NCBI GenBank assembly: GCA_963383645.1
Contig: OY726560.1
Location: 83,548,593-83,612,592 of the forward strand
Length of the DNA: 64,000 nt
Origin: Muscardinus avellanarius
Lineage: Eukaryota > Chordata > Mammalia > Rodentia > Gliridae
Direction of reading: 5' to 3'
Shown: positions 47,256-58,110 of the stretch, one piece after another
Position numbering within the stretch: position 1 is the stretch's first letter
Layout: every line of letters starts with the position of its first letter
Notes under the pieces: generated by a model
Databases searched by the model: none
What the model saw: only the letters and a program-made list of their open reading frames with translations
What the model was told of the DNA's origin: nothing
Made by a program: the position numbers and the translations under genes

Positions 47256-48813
47256 CAACTTTTTGAGGAACTGTGAAAATACTGCTATAAGAGTCTTTGA
47301 AATAGAATTACTGGATCCAATGGTCTGTTTACCTTAAATTCCATTAGAAGCTGTCAGAATTTTTTTCCAAATTGGCATTACCATTTTAACACCTAAATTA
47401 TCTATTACTTTTTTTCAACAAGTGTTTGTTGGAGCCTCTATTGAACTGTTCTAGGTAATAGATAAAACAAGTTCTCTCTTTAACAAGTAAATCCCAGTTT
47501 GCTAGTTCATGAAGGTTTTTATATCTCTGTTTCTGAGTGGCTATTGCTGGCATGTTAGAAAGCAGTTGTTTTTCAATGTTAGTCTTCCAGCCATTTAAAA
47601 ATTTGTACATTCTATCATCCCACCATTTACTGTACCACCAAGACATGCCTTAAATTGGATTCGACCTCAAACCAATGAATGATTCCCAGTCCTACTTGGT
47701 AGAAGATCATGCATTTTGAAAGTTTCCATCTGCTGATGAAAGATTATTCTACAGAAGTTGCCACATCTTTGAAACTTAGAATATATTGCTTTTATAATAT
47801 GAAGTTTATTGCCTACCTGAAGTATCTAATTTTTCAAGTTTCTAAGTTTATTAAATAGTTACAACATTGGGTTTTTTCTATTGTTTTGGCTATGAATAGG
47901 GAGTTAAGGAAAAGCTAAATTCTATTAAAGTATTTGAGGCATGTTTGTAAAAAAAAATTACTCATTCTGATTGTTTATTGTGCTTTTCTTATAGAATGAG
48001 TTGAGAAGTTTTCCATCTGTTTCTGGACCCTCCAAGCATTCTAAATAGCATAGAAATAATCTGTTCTTTGAACAGGAAGGCAGTCTTTTCCCAGCTATTT
48101 AGATTCTGAGCTGTGTTATCTTTCTTCCCCTTCCCTCCCAAGGGCATACACACCCTCTGGGAGGAGGCACCCTTCCCATGGTGGTCTTTGAGGAGGTAGG
48201 GGGCTTTCTCTGATTTGGTCCCTAGCTCCTTTTTGCATAAGTACCCATATGGCTCCAATGGAAATTTTACTCTGTGTGGTTGTATGTGGGGAAAGTTTTA
48301 TGTTGGGTGGGGAGACAGAATGGTGAATTTAGACTGGATTTTCCACCTCCTAGGAAATATTCACTTGCTTTATGGATTTAATTATATTCATAAAGAATAT
48401 ATTCCAGTCTTTTGTTAAGAGTCAGGACAAGGGAGGTATATTACCTTGATTGGATGCAAAAAAGAATCCACCTCAGTACTACAACCGTCTGGTTTGCAAA
48501 TGCTTTAACAAGTATTATTAAAGATCCACTGGTAGTCTTATATTAAAATAACTTTTACTCACATTCAACTTTCTTTAGAAGGAAACCAAGTTCCTGATAT
48601 TTGTGCCTGGCACACATTGTGAATCTGAAAATAACCTATTATATATGTATAAAGGTTTGAAAAGTGCTAACTTAAATGTAATAGTTAATCTTTAGAAAAA
48701 TAAGATCATAAACATCTACTTTGAGGAAGATGTTGGTATTTGTACCTGTGTTCTCTTGTGCTCTGTGGGGAAGAAAAGCAGAACTTGATCTCTCTGGATT
48801 AACTGTATTTCAG

Positions 48814-48915
48814 AATCTTGACAAAACTTCTGGAAGTGTCAGATGATCCACAAGTCTTAGCTGTTGCTGCTCATGATGTTGGAGAATATGTGCGACATTA
48901 CCCACGAGGCAAACG
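48814..48915 (+). CDS. ATP6V1H: ATP6V1H exon (residues ~392-426)
   Basis: 102-base exon with acceptor tatttcag and donor gtaaga. The first base completes Lys, followed by [18 protein letters not shown], then [15 protein letters not shown] and the first two bases of Arg. This is the HEAT-like core of the compact C-terminal domain of subunit H. The short [15 protein letters not shown] motif is strongly conserved in eukaryotic V-ATPase H subunits and is the clearest family signature here. Confidence 0.97.
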
Positions 48916-49647
48916 GTAAGAGAAAACCATTAATTTCACTTGGGGAAAATCCTTGAAATCTTCACTATAGAATACTAAATATTACACTTATCTAAACTGG
49001 AGTAGTTTGGTAGAGGAACCAATGGGATCAAGATTACTTTAACAGTGGGAATTGTAGTAAAACAAATTAAAAATGAGTAGCATAAAAGAATAAATACACC
49101 TGCATTGATATTATTGTGTAGTAACCAACAGAGGTTACAGAAATTTCATGTTAAGGATTTTCTGTGGTTTGTATAATTTAATTCAGTAGCCATTTTGTGA
49201 ATTCTATATATTTACAGAGATAAACTAGACATTGTCACTGATCTCAGTAGGTTCAAAGTATAAAAGGAAACAAAGGCTATAAAGAAAAGTTACAGCAGAT
49301 GCATAATAATGGAATTACGTATTTTAAAGTATCGAAGTATGAGAGGAGACATAGCCTTAGGTGACACTTGTCGCCCAACTACGTGTACATTAATAACAAA
49401 CAGATGTTCTTGGAAAAATAGAAAATTAGCGTGCCAATATTATATCAAGGGAGAAAACAATAAATTGGGTAAGAGGGCCATTTTTGTTTTGTTTTGTTTA
49501 GAAAAGCAGGAATCCATAATGTTGTAGTTTGTTTTGTTGCTATTTCTACTTGCTAATTGTTTCTCTATTCTATAAAATTAGGATTATATCCCTTTTTAAT
49601 GAGGTCAGTGGAAGGATTAAATACGTTAATCTAAATACAGTTTTTTA

Positions 49648-49857
49648 AGCTGGGTATGGTGGCGCACACTTGTAATCCTAGTACTTGGGAGGCTGAGACA
49701 GAAGGATCCGGGTTCGTGGCTAGCCTCAGCTACTTAGTGTGAGGCCCTCTACAACTTAGTGAGACCCTGTTTCAAAAATAAAGAATAAAATATCAGGCTG
49801 GGGATGTAGCTCAGAGGTAGAATGCCCCTGGGTTAAATCTCTAGCACCACAAAAAAT
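49648..49857 (+). repeat. B1-dID SINE
   Basis: Sense, agctgggtatggtggcgcac; duplication aatacagttttt at about 49636 and 49859. Confidence 0.92.
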
Positions 49858-50179
49858 AAATACAGTTTTTAGAACAATGCATAGTAAGTATACAATAATT
49901 ATTAGCTGCTTTTATTATTATTAGTGTTTATATTTTATATCTATTAAAGCTATATATATAACAGTATTTATTAAGAAACAGTATTGAAATGAATAAACTC
50001 AGGATTTAGAGAGGAAAAAATTGGTGGAGCTATGGTTGTTGCAGTTGAAGACTTTATCATTCCACAATTGGCTCATAACTTCTTTGTCTTTATTGTGTGT
50101 AAATACTTAAACATCATAAAATAGCATGTCATTGACTAAACATTAAAACACTGACTGGACATTTTTAAGAAGAAATTCA

Positions 50180-50300
50180 GCCAGACATGGTATTGCACAC
50201 CTGTAATTTCATTATTTGGGAAACGGAGACAGGAGGTTTGCAGAACATAAAATAGAAAGGACTGGGGTAGCTCAGAGGTAGAATGCCCCTGGGGTCAATC

Positions 50301-50303
<3 letters not shown>
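50180..50303 (+). repeat. B1-dID SINE, middle deleted
   Basis: Sense; the B1 head (agccagacatggtattgcac) joins early to the dID part (actggggtagctcagaggta). Confidence 0.8.

Positions 50304-50353
<50 letters not shown>
50304..50353 (+). repeat. (CA)n microsatellite
   Basis: Pure CA run replacing the A tail of the preceding SINE. Confidence 0.97.
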
Positions 50354-50358
<5 letters not shown>

Positions 50359-50411
50359 GCTTACAAATCACCTTTCTATATTTGAGGAATACCCTACCTT
50401 AGAAGGCATGT

Positions 50412-50625
50412 AGCTGCGTGCAATGATGCATGCCTGTAATCCCAGCACTTGAGAAGCTGAGACAGGAGATAGAGGGTGCAGGTTTGAGGCCAGCCTCAAT
50501 AACTTAGTGAGACCCTCAGCAACTTATTGAGACTCTGTTTCAAAAATAAAAGAATTGGGGGTATATCTCAGAGGTAGAATGTCTTTGGGCTCAATCCTCA
50601 GTACGTCTACCCCCAAAAGTTATGC
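50412..50625 (+). repeat. B1-dID SINE
   Basis: Sense, from gctgcgtgcaatgatgcatg to tcaatcctcagtacg. Confidence 0.87.
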
Positions 50626-50715
50626 AAATAAATTATTTTGATAGTGGCACAACCTTTTTATCTACCAAACACAATTAATGTCTGTCTTATACATTATAGT
50701 TATCAAGAAAATTAA

Positions 50716-50895
50716 AGCCGGGCGTGGTGGCACACGCTTGTAATCCCTGCGCTTGGGAGGCAGAGACAGGAGGATCGCGCAGGTTTGAAGTCAGCCTTGC
50801 TGGCTTAAGTGATCCTGTTTCCAAACAAAAACCTAAAAAATAGGTCTAGGAGTGTAGCCCGGAGGTAGAAGGGTTCCACCCCCAGTATCACCACC

Positions 50896-50929
<34 letters not shown>

Positions 50930-50934
50930 AAATT
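50716..50934 (+). repeat. B1-dID SINE, young subfamily
   Basis: Sense, gccgggcgtggtggcacacg; long A tail. Duplication aagaaaattaa at 50704 and about 50926. Confidence 0.93.
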
Positions 50935-51319
50935 AACAAGTGCTCATTATAGAAAACTTGAAAAATATAGGAAAGAATAACAGATTCCCTAATACTGTTA
51001 GCCATGTAAGCCATGAGATAAAAATCATGATTTATTTTTCATTTTTCCACTATCCATATGTATTTTTTCTGAAACTACTGATCATGAGTTATCACATATT
51101 TTTCTCTTGCTTTTAGTTATTTTCTGAATGTTTTCTGTCTACATTTAAAAACATAGTTTAATGCTACATATAGATACATGCATTTCAGCTTATTCTTACT
51201 ACTGGAAATTTTATTTTTTCAATACTTTTAAAATGAAATGAAATATTTGCATTCTATTTATTTTTGCTGGTTCCCCAAAATAGATTTAATGAGATAATTT
51301 TTATTATTTTATTTTATTT

Positions 51320-51519
51320 TATTTTGATACTGAGGATTGAACCCAGAGCATTCTACCTCTGAGCTATACCCCCAGCCCTATTTTTAAATTTGTATTTGAA
51401 ACAGGGTCTTGCTAGTTTGATGAGAGTCTCACTACTTGCTAAAGCTGTCCTTGAACCTGCAATTCTCCTGTCTCAGCCTCAAGTACTGGGATTATAGGCA
51501 TGTGCCACTACGCCCAGCT
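51320..51519 (-). repeat. B1-dID SINE
   Basis: Antisense with an (attttatttt)-type tail; gatactgaggattgaaccca to gccactacgcccagct. Confidence 0.88.
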
Positions 51520-51544
51520 CAGCATGGTTCTTATTTCTGAGAAA

Positions 51545-52257
51545 TGTTTTGGCTACTTTTAGGATATGAGATGAAAAAGGAGATGATACCACAGATGGTA
51601 TATAAATCCAGAAAATTATTAGAAACTATTTCAGACTATTTCAAAAACTTATACTTCAATAAAGTGGAAAACCTAGAAGAAATGGACAAATTTCTATACA
51701 CCTCCAGCCTACCTAAATTGAACCAATAGCAAACCTAAAATCTAAACAGATCAATAGCAAGCAAAGAGACTGAAACTATAATAAAATCTACCATCAAAGA
51801 AAAGTCCAGGTCCAGATGGATTCCCAGATGAATTTTACAAGATCTTTATAGAAGAATTAAACCCAATGTTTCCCAAATTATTCCATGAAATAGAAAAAGA
51901 AGGAATAGCTGAGTGTAGTGACACATGTTTGTAATTCCAGTACTTGGGAGACTTTAACAGGAAGATCACAGGTTCAAGTCCAGCCTCAGCAATTAGTGAG
52001 GCCCTCAGGAACTTAGAGCCAGTTTCAAGAGAAAAAAAGAAAAAGAACAAAGAAATAAAGGGTTGAGGGTGTAGCTCAGAGGTAGAATGCCTTTGGGTTA
52101 AAAAAAATAGAATACTACCACACTCATTCTACAAAGCCAACATCACCTTAATCCTCAAACCATATAAAGATACCTTGAGAAGAGAAAATTATAGACCAAT
52201 ATCACTGATGAACATAGGTGTAAAAATACTAGGACTTTGCATTTAAAACTACATCAA
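51545..52257 (+). mobile_element. L1 ORF2 fragment (host of younger insertions), left
   Basis: Sense ORF2 sequence such as agaaatggacaaatttctat, gatggattcccagatgaatt and ataccttgagaagagaaaat. Its continuation resumes at 55307. A SINE (51908-52105) interrupts it. The frames are broken. Confidence 0.85.
51908..52105 (+). repeat. B1-dID SINE in L1
   Basis: Sense, gctgagtgtagtgacacatg to a truncated end aatgcctttgggtt. Confidence 0.85.
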
Positions 52258-53056
52258 CACTTCCGGGAAGATGGTGACCTAGAAAAGCGGGGCCTAAGAG
52301 CCCCGCTAACAACAAATCTCCATTACCACAAAATCAGCGCCTATCAAAGCCAGAAAACAACATCACCAGAGAAACAAAAAAAATCACCAGGCTCCAGAGA
52401 GAAAGCGGACTGAGAACAGAGCCAAGGAGGAGATCCTCACGCCCGAGGACGCGGCTTCACGCCCGAGGACGCGGCAGCAGCGCCATACTGCCGGCGGCAC
52501 CGGCGAATTCACGGAACGGCCACAGCAAGCCGAGGGGAGCTGCTGCGGAACAGCCAGGCGAAATTTCTTGGCGCAGAGGGCATCTAAAGCCCCCAGTGGC
52601 TGAGCTCAGCACTCGCTGCAGGGATTCAGAGTGGAAATCAAAACCAAGAAAAAAAACGCCAGCCCCACAGCTGAGGGCGTAGCAGCGGCGCCATATTGCC
52701 ACTGGCGGCAGCAGCACCGAATTCACCGAATTCAGTACAGCTACATCTGCATACTCAAGAACAGTGAGTCAAATTGCGGGCCACAGCGGAGAAATCCCAG
52801 TACTGTACTCACTGGGACTTGACCCAGTGGGAGAGGGGCGGTGGCAGTGATATCACACCATAGGAGAACGTACAACCTGGCACCACCCACAGTCTAAAGC
52901 AGCCTCTATTGACTCTCTAGGTCGGAGACTCTGTGATACAACCCAGTAAAGGAGTAGTGGGGTCTGAGATACTACAAACTCGAGATCCAGAGCACCTTAA
53001 GTGAAGTCATAGTGACCCAAGGGAAGAACCCAGAGAAGGCACAATCTTCCGAAATC

Positions 53057-53939
53057 ATGGGAAAGAGGAATAATACTGGAGCAATGAATGCTCACAACCC
53101 CACAACATCAGAACCAGATAAAACAGAAAATCAGAGATTTCTAGAAGATCAAATCAGGAAAATAACTAGAAATAATAGAGGTGCTTCTAAAAGAACTCAG
53201 AGAGAGCCAAAAAGAGATAAAGGATGCAATTAATGAAGTAAAGGCCTCAATTCAAAGCACAAACAACCGATTAGAACACATGGAGAACAGAATCTCGCTC
53301 TTAGAAGATGATCATTCCAAAAATGAACGCATAGTTTCTAATCTAGAAAAAAATATCCGACAGCAGGAATCTGATATTGAAGAAATATGGGCCCATTTTA
53401 AGAGAGCTATCCTAAGAATAATTGAAATAGAGGAGGGAAAAGAAGGTGAAACCAAAGGGATCAACAATCTCTTCAAGGAAGTAATAGCAGAAAATTTTCC
53501 AGACATAGAACAAGAGGTCGATATGCAGGTCCAGGAAACGTATAGAACTCCCTTTAGACAGGATTGGAGAAGAGGATCCCCACGCCACATAATTGTCAAA
53601 ATGACCAATGTGGAAGCCAAGCAGAGAATCTTAAAGGCAACAAAAGCAAAGGGCCAAGTGACATTCAGAGGCAAACCAATTAGAATCACTTCAGACTTCC
53701 CAAACCAAGTTATGAGAGCCAGAAGGGCTTGGAGTAACATATTCCCAATTCTGAAAGAAAACAACTTCCAGCCAAAAATTTCCTACCCAGCAAAACTTTC
53801 TATCAAATTAGATGGAGAAATAAGAAGCTTCCACAATAAACAGAAACTGAAGGAATTTATGTCTTCAAAACCAGCACTAGAGAAAATACTCAAAGAGATT
53901 AACTACAAAGAAGAAATAGGTAACACACATCAGAACTAG
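53057..53939 (+). pseudogene. L1 ORF1 with one frameshift
   Basis: It starts at ATG 53057 (MGKRNNTGAM) in a fair start context. A single-base shift near 53170 moves reading into the frame that continues LLKELRESQKEIKDAINEVK and stops at 53939. Features in order are a coiled coil (about 53170-53390), the RNA-recognition core with EEIWAHFKRAILRI-like sequence (53380-53560) and REXXPRHIIVKMTNVEAKQR-like sequence (53560-53640), and a C-terminal domain ending KPALEKILKEINYKEE. Apart from the shift it is well preserved at about 294 codons, close to usual ORF1p length. ORF1p is the trimeric RNA chaperone of L1. Confidence 0.88.
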
Positions 53940-54149
53940 AGAAACAAGAGTTTCCATCCAACAGACAACTAAGATTGGTTATCTGTGGAGATTCATTATT
54001 TATGTTAGTCTTTTACCTATCTCTAAAGGGTATTGTTTGTCTTTATTGTTGTTAATTTTTAGGATTTCTAGTTGGAATATTAATATACCTTCAGATATAG
54101 CATTTGGAAATATTTTATCCCATTCTATTAGTAACTGTTAACTCTGTTT

Positions 54150-54650
54150 ACATTGTCTTTGGATATACAATATGTTTTTTATTTTTTAGGGAGTTTGTAT
54201 ACTCTTCTGTTGCCTGTGCCATTGAAATCATAACCAAAAAATCACTGCCAATTTCAATGTTGTGAGGTTTTATGACCCAGATTTTCTCCTAAAAGTTTAT
54301 AGTCTTAAGATTTATATTTAGGTCTTTTATCTATTTTAAGTTAATATTTGTATATGGGATTAGGTAAGGGTCCAATTTTATTCTTTTCCATGTAATTATT
54401 ATTTTTCAACAATATTTAGTTAAAAGATTATTATTCCCACCACCAAATGTTCGTGGAAACCTTGTCAAAAATAACTTGACAATATAGGGAAGAATTTAGC
54501 TCTAGGCTTTTATTTAACTCCAATGGTTTATATATCTGCCTTTAGAATAGTACTACACTGTTTCAATTATTGTAGCTTTATATGGTTTGAAATCAGAAAA
54601 TATATGTCTTCTAGCTTTTTTCTTTTTCAAGATCGTTGTGGGTACCTAGA
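54150..54650 (-). repeat. Old L1M-like sequence inside the ORF1-only element
   Basis: Antisense matches to ancient L1: ggtaagggtccaattttatt, attattgtagctttatatgg and tttgaaatcagaaaatatat. Its divergence is far greater than that of the ORF1 around it. Confidence 0.6.
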
Positions 54651-55082
54651 GTCCATATTCCATATTAGGATAGATTTTTTTTCTGAAAAATAAATATATA
54701 AATATATGATAGTTTCACCTAAAAAATAGAAAAAATAGATTCTCTGGTAAGAAAGAAAGCAAAAAGAAATATTGAAATGTTATCTTTAAGTCATCAATAG
54801 CTTGGTATCAGACAAATGAATCTGTTATGTGAGATTATCATTTTTAATTTTTGATAAATTGCTATAATACTAGATGTCAATCACTAAGCCAAGCATGGGA
54901 GGGAGGGATAGGGAGAGAATGGGGTGGGGATAGGGTGGGGCCTGACTGGGCAATGTGTGCATGTATGTCTACAAAAGTATGTATCCCACTATGATGTATG
55001 AATACAGTGCACCAATTAAAAATAAATAAATAAAAATTTAAAAAAAGAATAAAAAAAAATAAAATAAAACTACATCAAGAAA

Positions 55083-55306
55083 ACAGTAGCATGGTGGCGC
55101 ACGCTTGTAATCCCCGCACTTGGGAACTGAGACAGGAGGATCGCACAGGTTCAAAGCTAGCCTCAGCTACTAATAAGGCTCTCAGCAACTTAGTGAGACC
55201 CTGTTTCCAAATAAAATATAAAATATGTCTGGGAGTATAGCCTGGAGGTAGAAGGCCTCTGGGTTCCACCCCCAGTACCACCAAAAACAAAACAAAACAA
55301 AACAAA
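55083..55306 (+). repeat. B1-dID SINE
   Basis: Sense, catggtggcgcacgcttgta to ccccagtaccaccaaaaac with an (AAAAC)n tail. It starts 5 bases after the right-hand target duplication of the ORF1-only element. Confidence 0.9.
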
Positions 55307-55922
55307 AAGTGCACCATGACCAAGTTGACTTCATTCCCTGATTGCAAGGCTGGTTCAACATATGCAAATTAATAAATGTAACCCACCACATTAATAGAGC
55401 TAAGGGCAAAAAAAAATCACATGATCATCTCAATAAATGCAGAGGAATCATTGGGCAAAATCCACCTTTTTATGACAAAAATATGTTGAAGAAAGTAGAG
55501 ATAGAAGTAACTTGCCTCAATATCATAAAGTCTCTATATAATATACCTAAATCTAGCATCATAATGGATGGGGAAAATCTGAAAGAGTTTCCCTTATGCC
55601 CAGGAACATGACAAGGAACCTATTATCACCACTCCTATTCAACATAGTACTTGAAACTCTAGTCTCTGCAATAAGACAGTAAAAGGGAATTAAATGAATA
55701 CAAATAAGGAAAGAAGGATTGAAATTATCTTTGCTTGTTGATGACATGGTCCTCAAAAACTCAACCAGAAGACTTCTGGAACTAATAAAACAGATTTAGC
55801 AGAGTAGCTGGATACAAACTCAACTTAGAAAAATCATCAGCATTTTTACACATCAGTCACAAATTCACTGAAAAATCCAGAAAACAATTCCATTTATAAT
55901 AGCCTTTAAAAATTACTTAGGA

Positions 55923-56138
55923 GCTGGGCAAAGCGGTGCACGCTTGTAATCCAATACTTGGGAGGCTGACGCCATAGGATCACGGTTTGTGGCCAGCCTC
56001 AGCTACTTAGTGAGGCTCTCTGCAACTTTGTGAGACCTTGTTTCAAAATAAAGACTAAAAAAGTAGGGCTGGGGTGTATGTAGCTTGGAAGTCAAATGCC
56101 CCTGGATTCCATTCCTAGTACCACACACTCACAAAAAA
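55923..56138 (+). repeat. B1-dID SINE in L1
   Basis: Sense, gctgggcaaagcggtgcacg to tagtaccacacac; duplication aaaattacttag / aaaattacttgg on both sides. Confidence 0.92.
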
Positions 56139-56298
56139 ATTACTTGGAAGAAGTTTAACCAAGGAGGTAAAATATCTCTACAATGAAAATTAAAAATCAC
56201 TAAAGAAAGAAATCGCAGAAGAAGATCTTAGAAGATGGAAAGACCTCCTGTGCTCTTGGATAGGCAAAATAAACATAATCAAAATAGCCATTCTGACG

Positions 56299-56475
56299 CC
56301 AGGCATGGTGGCACACGCTTGTAATCCCTTTGCTTCGGAAGCGGAGACAGGAGGATCGCGAAGGTTCGAAGCCAGCCGCTCTGACTTAAGAGACCCTGTT
56401 TCCAAATAAAAATATAAAATAGGTCTGGGAGTGTAGTCCGGAGGTAGAAGGGTTTCCAGGAACTCCAGTACCATC

Positions 56476-56503
<28 letters not shown>
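56299..56503 (+). repeat. B1-dID SINE in L1, young subfamily
   Basis: Sense, gccaggcatggtggcacacg; A tail of about 28. Short duplication gccattct on both sides. Confidence 0.93.
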
Positions 56504-56507
<4 letters not shown>

Positions 56508-56690
56508 CATTCTACCAAAAGTGATCTACAGATTCATAATTCTCTATCATACAGAAATTTCAGAAAGTCATTCATGAAGTAATTGATGTTTTGTTTGTGT
56601 TCTGGGCACCATTCTGAGTATTGCCTCATGGGGCTTATTTTTCAGTGAAAACTGTGTTTTTTTCCGCTACTTAATTAATTAATTAATTTA

Positions 56691-56899
56691 TTTTTTGCGG
56701 TACTGAGAATGAAATCCAGGGGCATTGTGCCTCCGAACTACAACTCCATCCCTATTTTTCAACCTTTTTATTTTTGAAACAGAATTTTACTGAGTTGAGA
56801 AGGGCCTTACTACGTAGCCGAGGCCGTGTACAAACTGGGATCCTCTGGTCTCAGCCTCCCGAACGCTGGGATTACAAGTGTGTGCCACCATGCCCGGCT
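56691..56899 (-). repeat. B1-dID SINE
   Basis: Antisense with a (ttaa)n/(tttatt) tail; gcggtactgagaatgaaatc to ccaccatgcccggct. Confidence 0.88.
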
Positions 56900-57871
56900 C
56901 TTCCACTACTTTTATGCTTAGAAAGAGCTTCCTTGTTTAGAAATCTGGTAAACAGATTTCTAAAATCTCCTAAATTATCTTCTTATTTTTAAGAATGTTA
57001 ATGACCTTCCTAATTACGAGGGGGAACAAAATAGGTATCATTTTTATGTCCATTGAATTAATAGATTCCAGAGGGTGTATTGCTATGTAGTAATGGCAGC
57101 ACCTACTTTAATGTAAATGGAATCATACCCGAAACTTACTACTTTTAATAATATGTGTGCAATCATGATATAGTATGATTTTATTAGCTTCCCACAGCCA
57201 TAATAGAATGCTAAACATTAGAACCCTTATCAGAATATTTCAAATAAAATCATCTGAGTTACTCATACTATATAAAGAGGGAAAAAGACCTTTAGAACAA
57301 ACAAAAATAGTTCAGGGATTTTTAGGATATTTAAAGTTTACTCTAAAATTACATTTTTCTGTTTCACCAGCTGGTACATTCTTTAAATTTTTTTTTTTTT
57401 TTTTTTTTTTACCAGAGTTGAGCTTGTTAATCATGTATTATATTATTTGAAGTCTTTAAAGCTTAATGTGCTACTGATTCTATATGTTTTAACATAGTTA
57501 GCAAGATTATCCATATTAGATGATAGCTAATAAAATAAGTACTTAAATAGAATTCTAAGTTAAATAATCAAAATGTCCTTTTGTTATATTGATATAATTG
57601 TAATCTTCCAACTACAAAGACACTATTCTCATTACTTTTTCAAGCATCCCTGATATGGGACACATGTGTAATCTGAAAGTAATTGGTACTTTTAAACAAG
57701 ATTTTCATCTTGTTTATTTTATAGCAGTGAGTTTCAGTGAGGTGAGATTATCCACACTCTGGGAACTGTTGGACTCTGGGATGGGGAACAGTAACATGTA
57801 GATTGAAAATGAATGAATATTACATGTGTATATGTATATATGGATATTAGATATGACATCTATGTATATAA

Positions 57872-57928
57872 TACAGGGCCATCTGCATGCTAGGCAAGTA
57901 GTCTATCACTGAGCTATATCCCCAGCCC
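57872..57928 (-). repeat. ID SINE fragment
   Basis: Antisense tRNA-like element: agggccatctgcatgctagg to gagctatatccccagcc. Confidence 0.75.
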
Positions 57929-57989
57929 TTAAGTATAATATTAATCATTAAAAATAAAGCTCTTCAAAAATTTTCTTGGTTAGTGCTAG

Positions 57990-58110
57990 TATGAGAAGAT
58001 AGTAAAAGGGACAAGGATTTAAAATATTAAAACACTGCTTTGTAGTATACATTTATTGTGAGGATTACATGAGGTAAAATATATGATGTGTTCAGTTTAG
58101 TGTCCAGCAG
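57990..58110 (+). repeat. Possible MIR tail
   Basis: Weak match around gaggattacatgaggtaaaa and gtgtccagcag. Confidence 0.35.

Larger units (their letters stand above)
39208..48813 (+). other. ATP6V1H: ATP6V1H intron
   Basis: Donor gtaagt, acceptor tatttcag. Filled by an old L1, an LTR element, an inverted L1 and SINEs. Nothing recognisable is seen at 46200-46955 or 47245-48810. Confidence 0.9.
52258..55065 (+). mobile_element. L1-derived element with ORF1 but no ORF2
   Basis: A complete retroinsertion of 2,808 bases, flanked by the exact 13-bp duplication aaaactacatcaa (52245-52257 and 55066-55078) at an L1-type TT/AAAA target. It runs from an L1 5' end (acttccgggaagatggtgac), through a GC-rich 5' UTR with a 20-base tandem repeat at 52437-52476, ORF1 (53057-53939) and about 950 bases without ORF2, to an L1 3' UTR with a G-rich tract (54895-54945) and an A-rich tail. 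This is the layout of HAL1 (half-L1) elements, which depend on L1 ORF2p in trans. Alternatively it is a one-off internally replaced L1. Confidence 0.8.
55307..56580 (+). mobile_element. L1 ORF2 fragment, right
   Basis: Continuation of the 51545 L1. It covers the reverse-transcriptase region (gcatcataatggatggggaa, then tgcttgttgatgacatggtc, where the FADD-type motif reads LVDDM) and the segment agaagatggaaagacctcct. It is broken by SINEs at 55923 and 56299. Confidence 0.85.

Noticed and set aside
53312..53764. 150-codon minus-strand frame
   Set aside because: Shadow of L1 ORF1 on the other strand.
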